DNA of 17,595 nucleotides, from the NCBI GenBank assembly GCA_023440945.1, contig JAEZRL010000440.1, forward strand, positions 1 through 17,595, in the 5' to 3' direction. Source of the DNA: Bacteroidota bacterium (lineage in GTDB: Bacteria > Bacteroidota > Bacteroidia > Chitinophagales > Chitinophagaceae). Below are positions 7,537 through 15,029 of this stretch, piece after piece. Under the pieces are notes generated by a model, which worked only from the letters and a program-made list of their open reading frames with translations, was not told the origin of the DNA and ran no database searches. Position 1 is the first letter of the stretch; each line of letters begins with the position of its first letter. A program made the translations under genes and the position numbers.

Positions 7537-8532
7537 TTAATCAGTGATGAATGGATAATTCTGATCAGCATAAACATCTTTCAGTAATTCATTATCATCA
7601 GGCCATGCACTTTCCTCCGCAAACTTCACACTCTCTTCTACTACATGATTGATGCGATCATCAATTGCTTTTATCTCTTCATCCGTAGCGAAATTATTTT
7701 CTTTTATCCTGTTTAAAATGATAGTGATAGGATCTTTGCTTTTATATTCTTCTACTTCTTCTTTCGTTCTGTACTTACCCGGATCAGAGATGGAGTGACC
7801 TTTATAACGGTAAGTTTTCATTTCAAGTAAAGTAGGTCCGCCACCTTCTCTTGCTCTTTTCACAGCACGTGATACAGCATCATGAACCAGTTCTGCGTCC
7901 ATTCCATCTACTTTATCACCTGGCATATCGTAAGCATCTGCCAGTTTATAAATATCAATTACATTCGATGTTCTTGCAACAGAAGTTCCCATGGCGTAAT
8001 TATTGTTTTCGCAAATAAAAACAACAGGCAACTTCCATAACATGGCAAGGTTAAATGTTTCGTGCAACACACCCTGACGGGCAGCGCCATCACCAAAAAA
8101 ACAAAGAACGATATTGTCTGTTCCTTTGTATTGTTCAGCAAACGCGATTCCGGCGCCTACACCAATTTGTCCGCCCACAATACCATGACCACCAAAAAAG
8201 TAATGCTCTGCACTGAAGAAGTGCATACTTCCGCCTTTACCTTTTGCAAGACCTGTAGCTTTACCATATAATTCAGCCATTGCAGCATCGGCAGAAACAC
8301 CTTTCGCCAAAGCCAAACCATGATCGCGGTACGCAGTGATAAATGGATCTTCCTGGCGGGTAGCAGTCATACAACCTGCAGCTATTGCTTCCTGACCAAC
8401 ATAAGCGTGGAAAAAACCACGAATCTTTCCGGCCATTTTATACATTTCCTCTGCTTTCAATTCAAACTGGCGAATAAGTTGCATTAACTCATACCAGTAC
8501 ATATACGTTTCTTTAGAAAACTTTGTCGGCAC
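7537..8532 (-). CDS. pdhA: Pyruvate dehydrogenase E1 component, alpha subunit
   Basis: E1 alpha/beta decarboxylates pyruvate using thiamine diphosphate and passes the acetyl group to the lipoyl E2 subunit. The 331-residue protein has the family landmarks in order: AYRDHG (67-72), GKGGSMHFF (98-106), GHGIVGGQIGVGAG (115-128), the thiamine-diphosphate motif from GDG (147-149) to NN (177-178), and the loop YRYKGHSISDPGKYR (241-255) that is equivalent to the regulated serine loop of the eukaryotic enzyme. The start is a GTG at 8532. The first in-frame ATG is ten codons later, but the segment PTKFSKETY before it matches the conserved N-terminus of Bacteroidota homologues, so GTG is preferred. The beta subunit, E2 and E3 are not adjacent. 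It is the first gene of the minus-strand operon that also holds the TPR gene, ribH and the MFS gene. Confidence 0.96.
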   Translation of the reverse strand: MPTKFSKETYMYWYELMQLIRQFELKAEEMYKMAGKIRGFFHAYVGQEAIAAGCMTATRQEDPFITAYRDHGLALAKGVSADAAMAELYGKATGLAKGKGGSMHFFSAEHYFFGGHGIVGGQIGVGAGIAFAEQYKGTDNIVLCFFGDGAARQGVLHETFNLAMLWKLPVVFICENNNYAMGTSVARTSNVIDIYKLADAYDMPGDKVDGMDAELVHDAVSRAVKRAREGGGPTLLEMKTYRYKGHSISDPGKYRTKEEVEEYKSKDPITIILNRIKENNFATDEEIKAIDDRINHVVEESVKFAEESAWPDDNELLKDVYADQNYPFITD

Positions 8533-8550
8533 GCTTTAAAATTTGAGGGG

Positions 8551-8558
8551 CAAATATA
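8551..8558 (-). promoter_or_regulatory. Candidate -7 box for the pdhA operon
   Basis: On the minus strand this reads TATATTTG, an exact TAnnTTTG match, 18 bases upstream of the GTG start at 8532. This implies a short leader. I see no -33 TTG at the standard spacing. Confidence 0.45.
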
Positions 8559-8637
8559 GCATAATGTAACAATTTGTAAACAGCAATGTGCAAATGTTAG
8601 TTAATATTGATTTTTTGTTGACCTGCTTTGTGTATTA

Positions 8638-8697
8638 CTATGCAACTTCTGTTGTGTCACTCACTTGTACGCCTTTATCTCTATTGAGCAATTAAAC
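8638..8697 (-). repeat. Intergenic repeat, copy B (inverted relative to copy A)
   Basis: Read on the minus strand, this has GTTTAATT (8697-8690), AAGGCGT (8675-8669), AAGTGAGTGACACAAC (8666-8651), then AGAAG and ATAG (8641-8638). These are the same blocks as copy A at 5033-5083, here on the opposite strand. It lies 106 bases upstream of the pdhA start, in the same direction as pdhA. The function is unknown. Confidence 0.75.
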
Positions 8698-9243
8698 CAG
8701 GAAAAAAGCAAAATGTGTTTTTGTATATCTTGTACAATACAAATTATCGGCAATAACTTTTTTTGACAACGCTCTTTATATAAAACACGACACATCAAAA
8801 ATCTTCATTCTTTTCAAAAATCGAATGTACACTTCACCAGAACATAAAATACATTTTCGATCACCGGCAAATCATAATAACTATTCTTACACTTTCATTA
8901 TGCTTAGCCTAATGACTCAATTGTTGTAGAACTTCTTTTTCTTTTTGCATAAGTTCGTCTTCTATTAAAAGTTAATGAAAATATTTCGCTGTCTTATACC
9001 TTTAAAATAACGTACCTTCTGCCTTCAAAACCTTATTGGTTCAGTAATTGTTATGATTTTTTAAATCAAAAAACACAACATTACAAAGGAAGAAAGGCTA
9101 ACAAAGCAATAAGCAATGCAATTTGTTCAGCGAACACTTATTAAATTGCAGTTGTGATTGTAATTTTAAAAAAGGGTTTCGGTTAAAACGAAAATGACAA
9201 TACGCATAACAAAAGTTATTAAATGAGATAAGCCACCATAGAG

Positions 9244-9288
9244 TTTCATCTGTCCTCAATATAAAAATTAAAAGATTTTCAGATGAAA
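9244..9288. promoter_or_regulatory. Inverted repeat upstream of the alpha/beta hydrolase
   Basis: TTTCATCTG at 9244-9252 is the exact reverse complement of CAGATGAAA at 9280-9288, with 27 bases between. The right arm can instead take part in a tighter hairpin, AGATTT (9273-9278) with AAATCT (9286-9291). A near-consensus -7 box, TTTATTTG, follows at 9293-9300, so the repeat could be an operator rather than part of the transcript. Confidence 0.3.
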
Positions 9289-9337
9289 TCTGTTTATTTG
9301 TAAATAACGAGGCATAGTTAATAAGGAAAGTCAACAA

Positions 9338-10117
9338 ATGAATTACGAGATAAAACAATATGACAAATTCAAGTTTATAGAAGAAGGTGAAGGTGAGCCA
9401 CTAATGCTGCTTCACGGTTTATTTGGTGCTCTGAGTAATTTCAAAGATTTGATAGAGCACTTTCGGCAGCAATATAAAGTGATCGTTCCCATGCTTCCCT
9501 TGTTCGATCTGGACATCTTCCATACAACGGTTGGCGGACTGGAAAAATTTGTAAACCGTTTTGTAGAAACACGTGGCTACACGAATATTCATTTGCTTGG
9601 TAATTCTTTAGGTGGTCATGTTGCTTTGGTACATGTTCTTAAACATCCTGAAAGAATAAAATCTTTGATCCTAACCGGCAGTTCCGGTTTATTTGAAAGT
9701 GGCATGGGCGATAGCTATCCAAAACGCGGCGACAGGGATTATATACAAAAGAAAACGGAATTAACGTTCTACGATCCAAAGATGGCTACCAAAGAACTGG
9801 TGGATGAAGTGTTTGAAATAACCAATAACAGACTAAAAGTTATCAAAATAATTGCGCTTGCAAAAAGCGCTATCCGTAATAATTTGGGCGAAGAATTGAA
9901 CCAGATAAAACAACCTACCCTGCTGATCTGGGGAAATAACGATACAATAACTCCGCCTTTTGTTGCCCAGGAATTTCACAAACTAATTCCCAACAGCAAA
10001 TTGTACTTTATTGATAAGTGCGGTCACGCCCCTATGATGGAAGTGCCGCAAGAGTTTAATAAGATATTAGAAGAGTTTCTCAGCAAATTGAAACAACCTG
10101 CTGCAACGGTTGCATAA
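9338..10117 (+). CDS. Alpha/beta hydrolase
   Basis: This is a 259-residue alpha/beta-hydrolase-fold enzyme, probably cytosolic because no signal peptide is visible. The oxyanion-side motif LLHGLFG is at 24-30. The nucleophile elbow GNSLGG places the nucleophile at S90. The acid is D202 in WGNNDTITPP and the catalytic histidine is H230 in CGHAPMMEVP. A lid-like insertion rich in charged residues spans about 121-180. The ATG has a purine-rich ribosome-binding-like AAGGAAAG at 9325-9330 and nearby bases. The CBS gene follows after 33 bases, so the two are likely cotranscribed. The substrate is not predictable: esterases, C-C hydrolases and haloperoxidase-like proteins share this pattern. Hydrolases at this position near the CBS and NAD kinase genes are, as I recall, common in Bacteroidota. 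Confidence 0.92.
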   Translation: MNYEIKQYDKFKFIEEGEGEPLMLLHGLFGALSNFKDLIEHFRQQYKVIVPMLPLFDLDIFHTTVGGLEKFVNRFVETRGYTNIHLLGNSLGGHVALVHVLKHPERIKSLILTGSSGLFESGMGDSYPKRGDRDYIQKKTELTFYDPKMATKELVDEVFEITNNRLKVIKIIALAKSAIRNNLGEELNQIKQPTLLIWGNNDTITPPFVAQEFHKLIPNSKLYFIDKCGHAPMMEVPQEFNKILEEFLSKLKQPAATVA

Positions 10118-10150
10118 ATTTTGTTGTCCTTGATAAAACAGTAAAGAGAA

Positions 10151-10810
10151 ATGTTAGTAACACAACTTACAATTTCTAATTATCCTGTAGTTAATGTATT
10201 TGATAAAGTTGCACTTGCACTTCAGTTTATGGAAGATTATGATGTACAACATCTTCCTGTTGAGAACAAAGACAAATACGCAGGGTTAATTAGCAAAGAC
10301 GATCTGTTGGATGCAGATGAATCGGCCACACTTGCAGCAATGGAATTTCAGTTGATAAAAGTTTCCGTGTTACCCGATGAACACTTTCTTTCAGCATTGA
10401 ATATATTGGTGAACCTTGGAATAACTGTTCTGCCCGTTGTAACGCCGCAAAAAGAACTACAGGGCATCATCACCCAAAAAGAATTGCTGAAAGCAGCCGC
10501 ACATTTCAATGGAGTGGAAGAACCAGGTGCCATCATCGTTCTTGAAATGGAAAAAATAAATTTTGCTTTCGGCGAATTATCTCGTCTTGTTGAAACTAAC
10601 GATGCAAGCATCATGCAATTGAATACAAGCATCGAAGCGGGAACAGGACAGTTTCTTGTTACCATCAAAGTAAATAAGATGGAGATATCAGATATCATCT
10701 CCACTTTTCAACGTTACGATTATAATGTAAGATATTATTTTGGTGAAGAAAGTTATGAGAATGAACTGAAAGAAAATTACGATCTGTTAATGACTTATCT
10801 TAAAATATAG
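10151..10810 (+). CDS. CBS-domain pair protein with C-terminal ACT-like region
   Basis: The 219-residue protein has two CBS motifs in tandem, at about 5-60 (ending LPVENKDKYAGLISKDDLL) and 70-125 (ending LPVVTPQKELQGIITQKELL). CBS pairs fold as one Bateman module that binds adenine nucleotides or S-adenosyl compounds. The remaining 90 residues look like an alternating beta-alpha ACT-like domain (INFAFGELSRLVE, then GQFLVTIKVN, then MEISDIISTFQRYDYNV). No catalytic or membrane domain is attached, so it is most likely a small cytosolic sensor or regulator. It follows the alpha/beta hydrolase by 33 bases. The next gene is 231 bases away. The ligand and target are unknown; proximity to NAD kinase makes adenylate or NAD-related sensing an appealing but untested idea. 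Confidence 0.88.
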   Translation: MLVTQLTISNYPVVNVFDKVALALQFMEDYDVQHLPVENKDKYAGLISKDDLLDADESATLAAMEFQLIKVSVLPDEHFLSALNILVNLGITVLPVVTPQKELQGIITQKELLKAAAHFNGVEEPGAIIVLEMEKINFAFGELSRLVETNDASIMQLNTSIEAGTGQFLVTIKVNKMEISDIISTFQRYDYNVRYYFGEESYENELKENYDLLMTYLKI

Positions 10811-11041
10811 GCCATTATTTCTTTTGAAAAGTCGCAGTAACTCAACAGCTATTTTACCTGTATATCTTTCAATAAAGATTTCTTCAGCAGCTGTATCGTT
10901 ATAAATGTTCTATGAAAACATCATCCACCACCTTAAACTCTCTTAAATATTTTCAGAATCCGAGGTGTTAAATTTTTTTATATCGAAAAGCAAACTATAT
11001 TCCGACTTTATTTTTAACGTTATCAATAAGTAAAGCGTTTA

Positions 11042-12478
11042 ATGAAGCATTTTTTGAGGAAGATATTGATAGTGGCGGTTTGTGGATTATGCTTTCATGC
11101 ATCGGCACAATATGACAGTGCAGCTATAAAACTTGATACTTCTGTTTCATCGGTTAAAATAGCCGATACTTCGCTTGTTTTTATTGCAGATATACTTATC
11201 AATGGCAATAAAAAAACCAAACCTTATATAATTGAAAGAGAAATTCCTTTTAAACAAGGGCAATATATTGTTTATTCTGATTTGAAAAAACAACTTGAAC
11301 TTGCGCATGAACACTTAATAAATACAAGCTTGTTTGTGGATGCGCAGGTTTATGTTTCAAATCAGCAAAACGACATGATTTTTATAAATGTTGATGTAAA
11401 AGAACGATGGTATTTATTCCCTCTCCCCTATTTCAAACTTGTTGACAGAAACTTCAATCAATGGTGGGTCGAAAACAAACGAAGTCTTGACCGGGTTAAT
11501 TACGGCATCAAATTCATGCAAAACAATGTAAGCGGAAGAAATGACAATCTTAATATATGGCTTATTACAGGTTATAACAGACAAGTAAATTTAAAATATC
11601 AACAACCTTTTGCAGACAGAAGATTAAAAAGTGGATTTGAAGTAAATTTTTTATACTCGAAGCAACACGAACTTAATTACAACACGAGTTTAAGCAAACA
11701 ATTGTTTTTTAAACAGGATGATTTTGTTCGTACTTTATTGAGAGCAGAGGCCGCTTATTTATACAGGCCGGCGATAAAAACAAGATACAAGGTTGGCGTT
11801 GCTTATGTTTCTGATAAAATTGCCGACACTATCAATCATTTAAACAGTGATTTTTTTGGAAATAATAAAACCGAAGTACGTTATCCCGAAATAAGTTTTT
11901 CTACTGAATACATTGATGTTGATAATATTGCTTATCCCACTAAAGGTTTTCTGGGAGATGTACGATTGCTTAAACGTGGCTTCAGCGAAAACATGAATAT
12001 GTGGCAACTCGAATTTCATGGAAATTATACCATGCCCGTTTTACCAAAAGCACAGTTACAGTTTCAGGCGGCAGGTATATTAAGATTACCTTTCGATCAG
12101 CCATATTATAACCAGCAATTATTAGGCTACGGTGATATTTTTCTTCGCGGCCTAGAGTATTATGTAATTGATGGTGTTGCAGGTATTGTTGGAAGAGCTA
12201 CCGCAAGACAACAAGTTTTTTCTTATACATTAAAAAATCCCATTAAAAGCAGAAGTCATAATGAAATTCCTGTACGCTTTTATTTGAAAGCATTCAGCGA
12301 TGTTGGTTATGCTTATCAAAAAACACCCACAAATAGTTTGCTTAATAACCGTTTATTAGGAACGTATGGAATTGGCCTCGATATCGTTTCTATTTACGAT
12401 ATAGTTTTCAAAATTGAATACAGTTTTAATCAATTAGGAAACGGAGGTTTGTTTATACATAGCAGGTCTGATTTTTAA
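11042..12478 (+). CDS. Omp85-family (BamA/TamA-like) outer membrane protein with one POTRA domain
   Basis: The 478-residue exported protein has a signal peptide of about 22 residues (cleavage near HASA-Q). A single POTRA domain follows at about 46-118 (ILINGNKKTKPYIIEREI, ending FINVDVKERW), and then a barrel to the end with a terminal phenylalanine. LRG at 368-370, in the stretch GYGDIFLRGLEYY, matches the position and form of the Omp85 loop-6 RGF/RGY signature. BamA proteins usually carry several POTRA domains and about 750-900 residues, so this is a short relative. It is unlikely to be the main BamA and is more like TamA- or TpsB-type or lineage-specific exporters. It sits between the CBS gene (231 bp upstream) and NAD kinase (165 bp downstream) and so may be its own transcription unit. 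The client is unknown. Confidence 0.85.
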   Translation: MKHFLRKILIVAVCGLCFHASAQYDSAAIKLDTSVSSVKIADTSLVFIADILINGNKKTKPYIIEREIPFKQGQYIVYSDLKKQLELAHEHLINTSLFVDAQVYVSNQQNDMIFINVDVKERWYLFPLPYFKLVDRNFNQWWVENKRSLDRVNYGIKFMQNNVSGRNDNLNIWLITGYNRQVNLKYQQPFADRRLKSGFEVNFLYSKQHELNYNTSLSKQLFFKQDDFVRTLLRAEAAYLYRPAIKTRYKVGVAYVSDKIADTINHLNSDFFGNNKTEVRYPEISFSTEYIDVDNIAYPTKGFLGDVRLLKRGFSENMNMWQLEFHGNYTMPVLPKAQLQFQAAGILRLPFDQPYYNQQLLGYGDIFLRGLEYYVIDGVAGIVGRATARQQVFSYTLKNPIKSRSHNEIPVRFYLKAFSDVGYAYQKTPTNSLLNNRLLGTYGIGLDIVSIYDIVFKIEYSFNQLGNGGLFIHSRSDF

Positions 12479-12539
12479 TGACATTATAAGTGATGATAAC
12501 TGATTATACCAATGTGCAATAGAATCAGGCAATATCATT

Positions 12540-12558
12540 GTTATTAGCTGATAATAAC
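12540..12558 (+). other. Small AT-rich hairpin in the omp85-nadK gap
   Basis: GTTATTA (12540-12546) pairs perfectly with TAATAAC (12552-12558) across a 5-base loop. No U-tract follows directly, so a terminator role is doubtful. It lies just upstream of a candidate nadK -7 box. Confidence 0.3.
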
Positions 12559-12567
12559 TGTTTCTAC

Positions 12568-12575
12568 TACTTTTG
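12568..12575 (+). promoter_or_regulatory. Candidate -7 box for nadK
   Basis: TACTTTTG is an exact TAnnTTTG match, 68 bases upstream of the nadK ATG. The transcript would start near 12582 and carry a leader of about 60 bases that contains two pairs of short direct repeats. No TTG lies at the standard -33 spacing. Confidence 0.4.
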
Positions 12576-12584
12576 TTTATAAAC

Positions 12585-12635
12585 TAACCCGATTTAACCC
12601 GCACACCAAAAATCAGGTCAAAATCGTGGTCAAAA
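12585..12635 (+). repeat. Two tandem direct-repeat pairs in the nadK leader
   Basis: TAACCCG occurs at 12585-12591 and again at 12595-12601, a 10-base period. GGTCAAAA occurs at 12616-12623 and at 12628-12635, a 12-base period. Both lie between the candidate -7 box and the nadK ATG at 12644. Roughly helical spacing suits paired sites for a DNA-binding regulator, but no regulator is known to me for this motif. Confidence 0.45.
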
Positions 12636-12643
12636 CTATTTGA

Positions 12644-13522
12644 ATGAAAGTTGCTATTTACAGTCGTGGATTAGAAGATTACCAGCAAACGTCTTTGCTT
12701 ATTTTATTGAATGAATTGCGCAAGTACAATATTGAAATAATTATCAGCCGTTCTCTTGCAGATAAATACCCGGACATTACTGATAACAACAAAGGAGCCG
12801 GTGTTTTTAACAACACACATGATCTTGATGAAAGTGTAGATTGCCTGATAAGTTTAGGTGGTGATGGCACTATTCTAGATACAGTTACACTTGTTTGTGA
12901 TAAAAATATTCCAATACTCGGTATCAATTTTGGACGTCTTGGTTTCCTGGCAAGTATAGGTAAAGAAGAAATTACAACCGCTGTAGATGCTCTGGTTAAC
13001 GGAACGTATGTTGTTGATAAAAGAACATTGATTCATCTTGATGCAGATATTCCTTTATTTGGCGATACACCTTTTGCATTGAATGAATTTGCCTTACATA
13101 AAAGAGATACATCACCGATGATAAAAATTCATACTTATCTTAACGGTGAATTTCTAAATTCTTATTGGGCTGATGGTTTGATCGTTTCTACGCCCACAGG
13201 TTCTACAGGTTACAGCATGAGTTGCAACGGACCGATCGTTTTTCCTGAATCTTCCAGTTTTTTAATAACTCCGGTGGCCCCGCACAACCTTAATATCCGG
13301 CCGATTATTGTTTCGGATGAAAATATTATTTCTTTCGAGGTGGAAGGTCGCACCCAACAATTTATCTGTGCTATGGATGCACGAAAAGAGATAGTTGAGA
13401 AAAATATTCAGCTTGCTGTAAAAAAAGAAAAATTTACTGTAAGTCTTATCCGTTTGAATGAGAACAGCTTTCTTTCTACCCTTCGTTCCAAGCTCACGTG
13501 GGGACTTGATAAAAGAAATTAA
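12644..13522 (+). CDS. nadK: NAD kinase
   Basis: NadK phosphorylates NAD to NADP using ATP or polyphosphate, in the cytosol. The 292-residue length is normal. The diagnostic motifs are all present: LGGDGTILD with GGDGT at 72-76 and catalytic D75, NE at 147-148 in LNEFALHK, and the long conserved block DGLIVSTPTGSTGYSMS at 177-193, followed by NGPIV. One small difference is STGY where many homologues read STAY. The gene lies in a conserved Bacteroidota neighbourhood with the CBS gene upstream and the DUF6089 gene 63 bases downstream. It has a plausible promoter of its own at 12568-12575 and an unusual repeat-containing leader. Confidence 0.97.
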   Translation: MKVAIYSRGLEDYQQTSLLILLNELRKYNIEIIISRSLADKYPDITDNNKGAGVFNNTHDLDESVDCLISLGGDGTILDTVTLVCDKNIPILGINFGRLGFLASIGKEEITTAVDALVNGTYVVDKRTLIHLDADIPLFGDTPFALNEFALHKRDTSPMIKIHTYLNGEFLNSYWADGLIVSTPTGSTGYSMSCNGPIVFPESSSFLITPVAPHNLNIRPIIVSDENIISFEVEGRTQQFICAMDARKEIVEKNIQLAVKKEKFTVSLIRLNENSFLSTLRSKLTWGLDKRN

Positions 13523-13585
13523 TGAGGTAATGTACACGAAAGGCAATTTTATTTCGTTATAAGAACATTCTCTTATTTTGCGCTT

Positions 13586-14437
13586 ATGATTCGAAAAACA
13601 TTATTAGCTGTAATTACGCTACTTTCAGTTGCAACAACGAAAGCTCAACTATACGAAAGTTTTCAAAGACAGGGAGAGTTCGGTCTGGCGGTAGGATTAG
13701 GTCATTATTTTGGCGATCTCAATACAAGAGCCGCGCTTAACAGGCCTAAAATTTCTGCGGGTGCTTTTTATTTAAAGCAATTCAATAATTATATCGGTTT
13801 AAAAATTTCCGCCAATTATGCGCAGTTAGGTTATTCTGATATTTATAGTAAAAACACAACAGAAAAACGTCGCAACCTGAGCTTTAATACAAGCATTTGG
13901 GAATTGGCTGCAAGTGGCAACTTTAATTTCTTCAAATATATTCCGGGTGTTGAGGGTTATAATTATACGCCTTATGTTTCCCTCGGTGTTGGTGTTTTTT
14001 CGTATGATCCTTATGCGTATTTAGATGGAAAAAAATATTATTTAAGACCTCTTGGAACGGAAGGCCAGGGAAGTGCGCTTTACCCGAACAGGAAAGCTTA
14101 TAATACAATGGCTATCTGTATTCCCTTAACCGTTGGTATTAAATACAGTATTAATGAAAGCACCAACATTTTTGCCGAAGTAGGTTATCGTTTCACTAAT
14201 ACTGATTATCTCGACGATGTTAGTACTACTTATGCAGGTGCCTCCGCATTTCCACCGCTTCCAAATGGTGATCCTTCTGCAGCCTTTTTATTGCAGGACA
14301 GAAGTTATGAAACAGGCACACCTATCGGTATAAAAGACCGCCAGCGTGGTAATAGCCAGCAAAAAGATGCGTATGTGTTGGCGCAGATCGGAATATCTTT
14401 CAATATTACTTCTTACCGTTGCCCAACAAGTCAGTAA
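13586..14437 (+). CDS. DUF6089-family outer membrane beta-barrel protein
   Basis: The 283-residue protein has a clear signal peptide (RK at 3-4, hydrophobic to about 16, cleavage near TKAQ at 18-21). The mature part has alternating aromatic strands typical of a small outer-membrane barrel: FGLAVGLGHYFGDLN at about 32-46, TPYVSLGVGVFSYDPY and FAEVGYRFTNTDYLDD. The N-terminal GEFGLAVGLGHYFGDLN stretch and the position right after NAD kinase fit the DUF6089 family, which is widespread in Bacteroidota and has no established function. The gene is 63 bases after nadK and is followed by a strong intrinsic terminator, so it ends the transcription unit. In many relatives, as I recall, uppS and bamA come next; here they do not. 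Confidence 0.85.
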   Translation: MIRKTLLAVITLLSVATTKAQLYESFQRQGEFGLAVGLGHYFGDLNTRAALNRPKISAGAFYLKQFNNYIGLKISANYAQLGYSDIYSKNTTEKRRNLSFNTSIWELAASGNFNFFKYIPGVEGYNYTPYVSLGVGVFSYDPYAYLDGKKYYLRPLGTEGQGSALYPNRKAYNTMAICIPLTVGIKYSINESTNIFAEVGYRFTNTDYLDDVSTTYAGASAFPPLPNGDPSAAFLLQDRSYETGTPIGIKDRQRGNSQQKDAYVLAQIGISFNITSYRCPTSQ

Positions 14438-14467
14438 AAAATTGTTAGAAGTTGCACATTATTAGTT

Positions 14468-14505
14468 ACCGGTAAGGATTACGATCTTTACCGGTTTTAT
14501 TTTTT
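14468..14505 (+). terminator. Intrinsic terminator after the DUF6089 gene
   Basis: A 12-bp stem joins 14468-14479 to 14484-14495 around the tetraloop TACG, with a single G-T wobble, and is followed by TTTTATTTTTT. The stem begins ACCGGTAA. It lies 31 bases after the stop codon and closes the nadK-DUF6089 unit. Confidence 0.88.
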
Positions 14506-14662
14506 CAGCACTTTCAACTTACAAAAGTTAGTAGAGGATTGACTACTTGTATTATTTCCAGTAACCAGCAACAGCAGTCTGGAACCAGCAACCTGAAACG
14601 ATAAAACTTGGCAAGCTTTTAGATTTATTTCCTCTATTGAAAAACACTAAAAATATTTCCTT

Positions 14663-15010
14663 ATGAAATTACAATCATTTATTAATGGTCTTGCTATTGG
14701 CTTGCTATTAGGTGTTTTATATGCGCCAAACAGCGGGGAAGAAACAAGAAGAAAGATCACACGTAAAGCTTCACGCATTAAAGACAAAGTTGAAGACACT
14801 TATGATGATGTTTCAAGTGCTGTAGCAGACAAGGTTGGTACTGCAAAAGACAAAGCAAATCAATTACTGCACAAAGGAGAAAGCGAATTCAGAGATCTGA
14901 AGAGTGAAGCAAAGGATAAAGCCAATCAAATGATGAATAAAGGTGAAACAGAATTTAAAAACATGAAGAACGATGTAAAAAGTTCTTATTCTCAGCCAAA
15001 CCAAAGTTAG
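14663..15010 (+). CDS. YtxH-domain protein with internal 22-residue duplication
   Basis: This is a 115-residue small protein. The N-terminus has a short hydrophobic segment (about 5-21, FINGLAIGLLLGVLYAP) followed by NSGEETRRKI, the YtxH family signature. The rest is a highly charged, Lys/Asp/Glu/Ala-rich helix resembling LEA-type stress proteins. Residues 61-82 (AKDKANQLLHKGESEFRDLK and two more) repeat as 83-104, from a tandem 66-base duplication at 14843-14974. YtxH proteins are often stress-induced and membrane-associated; some are mislabelled as gas vesicle proteins, and there is no other gas vesicle gene here. The gene is monocistronic, lying between two strong terminators. Confidence 0.85.
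   Translation: MKLQSFINGLAIGLLLGVLYAPNSGEETRRKITRKASRIKDKVEDTYDDVSSAVADKVGTAKDKANQLLHKGESEFRDLKSEAKDKANQMMNKGETEFKNMKNDVKSSYSQPNQS
14843..14974 (+). repeat. Tandem 66-base duplication inside the YtxH gene
   Basis: Two in-frame units, 14843-14908 and 14909-14974, encode AKDKANQ, then HKG or NKG, then E-S/T-EF, and a basic end. The units have diverged at synonymous and conservative sites, so this is an old duplication kept in frame and not an assembly artefact. Confidence 0.8.
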
Positions 15011-15029
15011 TTTTTGTTAGGTTTCTTTG

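Larger units (their letters stand above)
8533..9337. other. 805-bp intergenic region without a convincing gene
   Basis: This AT-rich region lies between the divergent pdhA and alpha/beta hydrolase genes. It holds the pdhA -7 box, repeat copy B (8638-8697), an AT-only palindrome TGATTT-TTT-AAATCA at 9054-9068, and an inverted repeat upstream of the hydrolase (9244-9288). The longest open frame, on the minus strand at 9098-9358, has a low-complexity sequence with no recognisable domain and overlaps the start of the hydrolase, so I do not call it. No tRNA or structured RNA family was recognised. Confidence 0.6.

Noticed and set aside
5033..8697. Interpretation of the inverted repeat pair as transposon ends
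   Set aside because: The enclosed genes are housekeeping (pdhA, ribH), there is no transposase, and the repeats do not have matching outer boundaries or target-site duplications that I can see.
9054..9068. TGATTT-TTT-AAATCA palindrome as a terminator or operator
   Set aside because: It has only weak A-T pairs and no nearby gene end; too weak to call.
9098..9358. 86-codon open frame on the minus strand in the large intergenic gap
   Set aside because: It has low-complexity Leu/Phe/Asn/Cys-rich composition with no domain, lies over the inverted repeat and overlaps the start of the well-supported hydrolase gene.
14563..14592. AACCAGCAAC direct repeat with 20-base period
   Set aside because: It is short, simple-sequence-like (CAGCAAC-rich) and not tied to any feature; it may be debris of a slippage-prone spacer.
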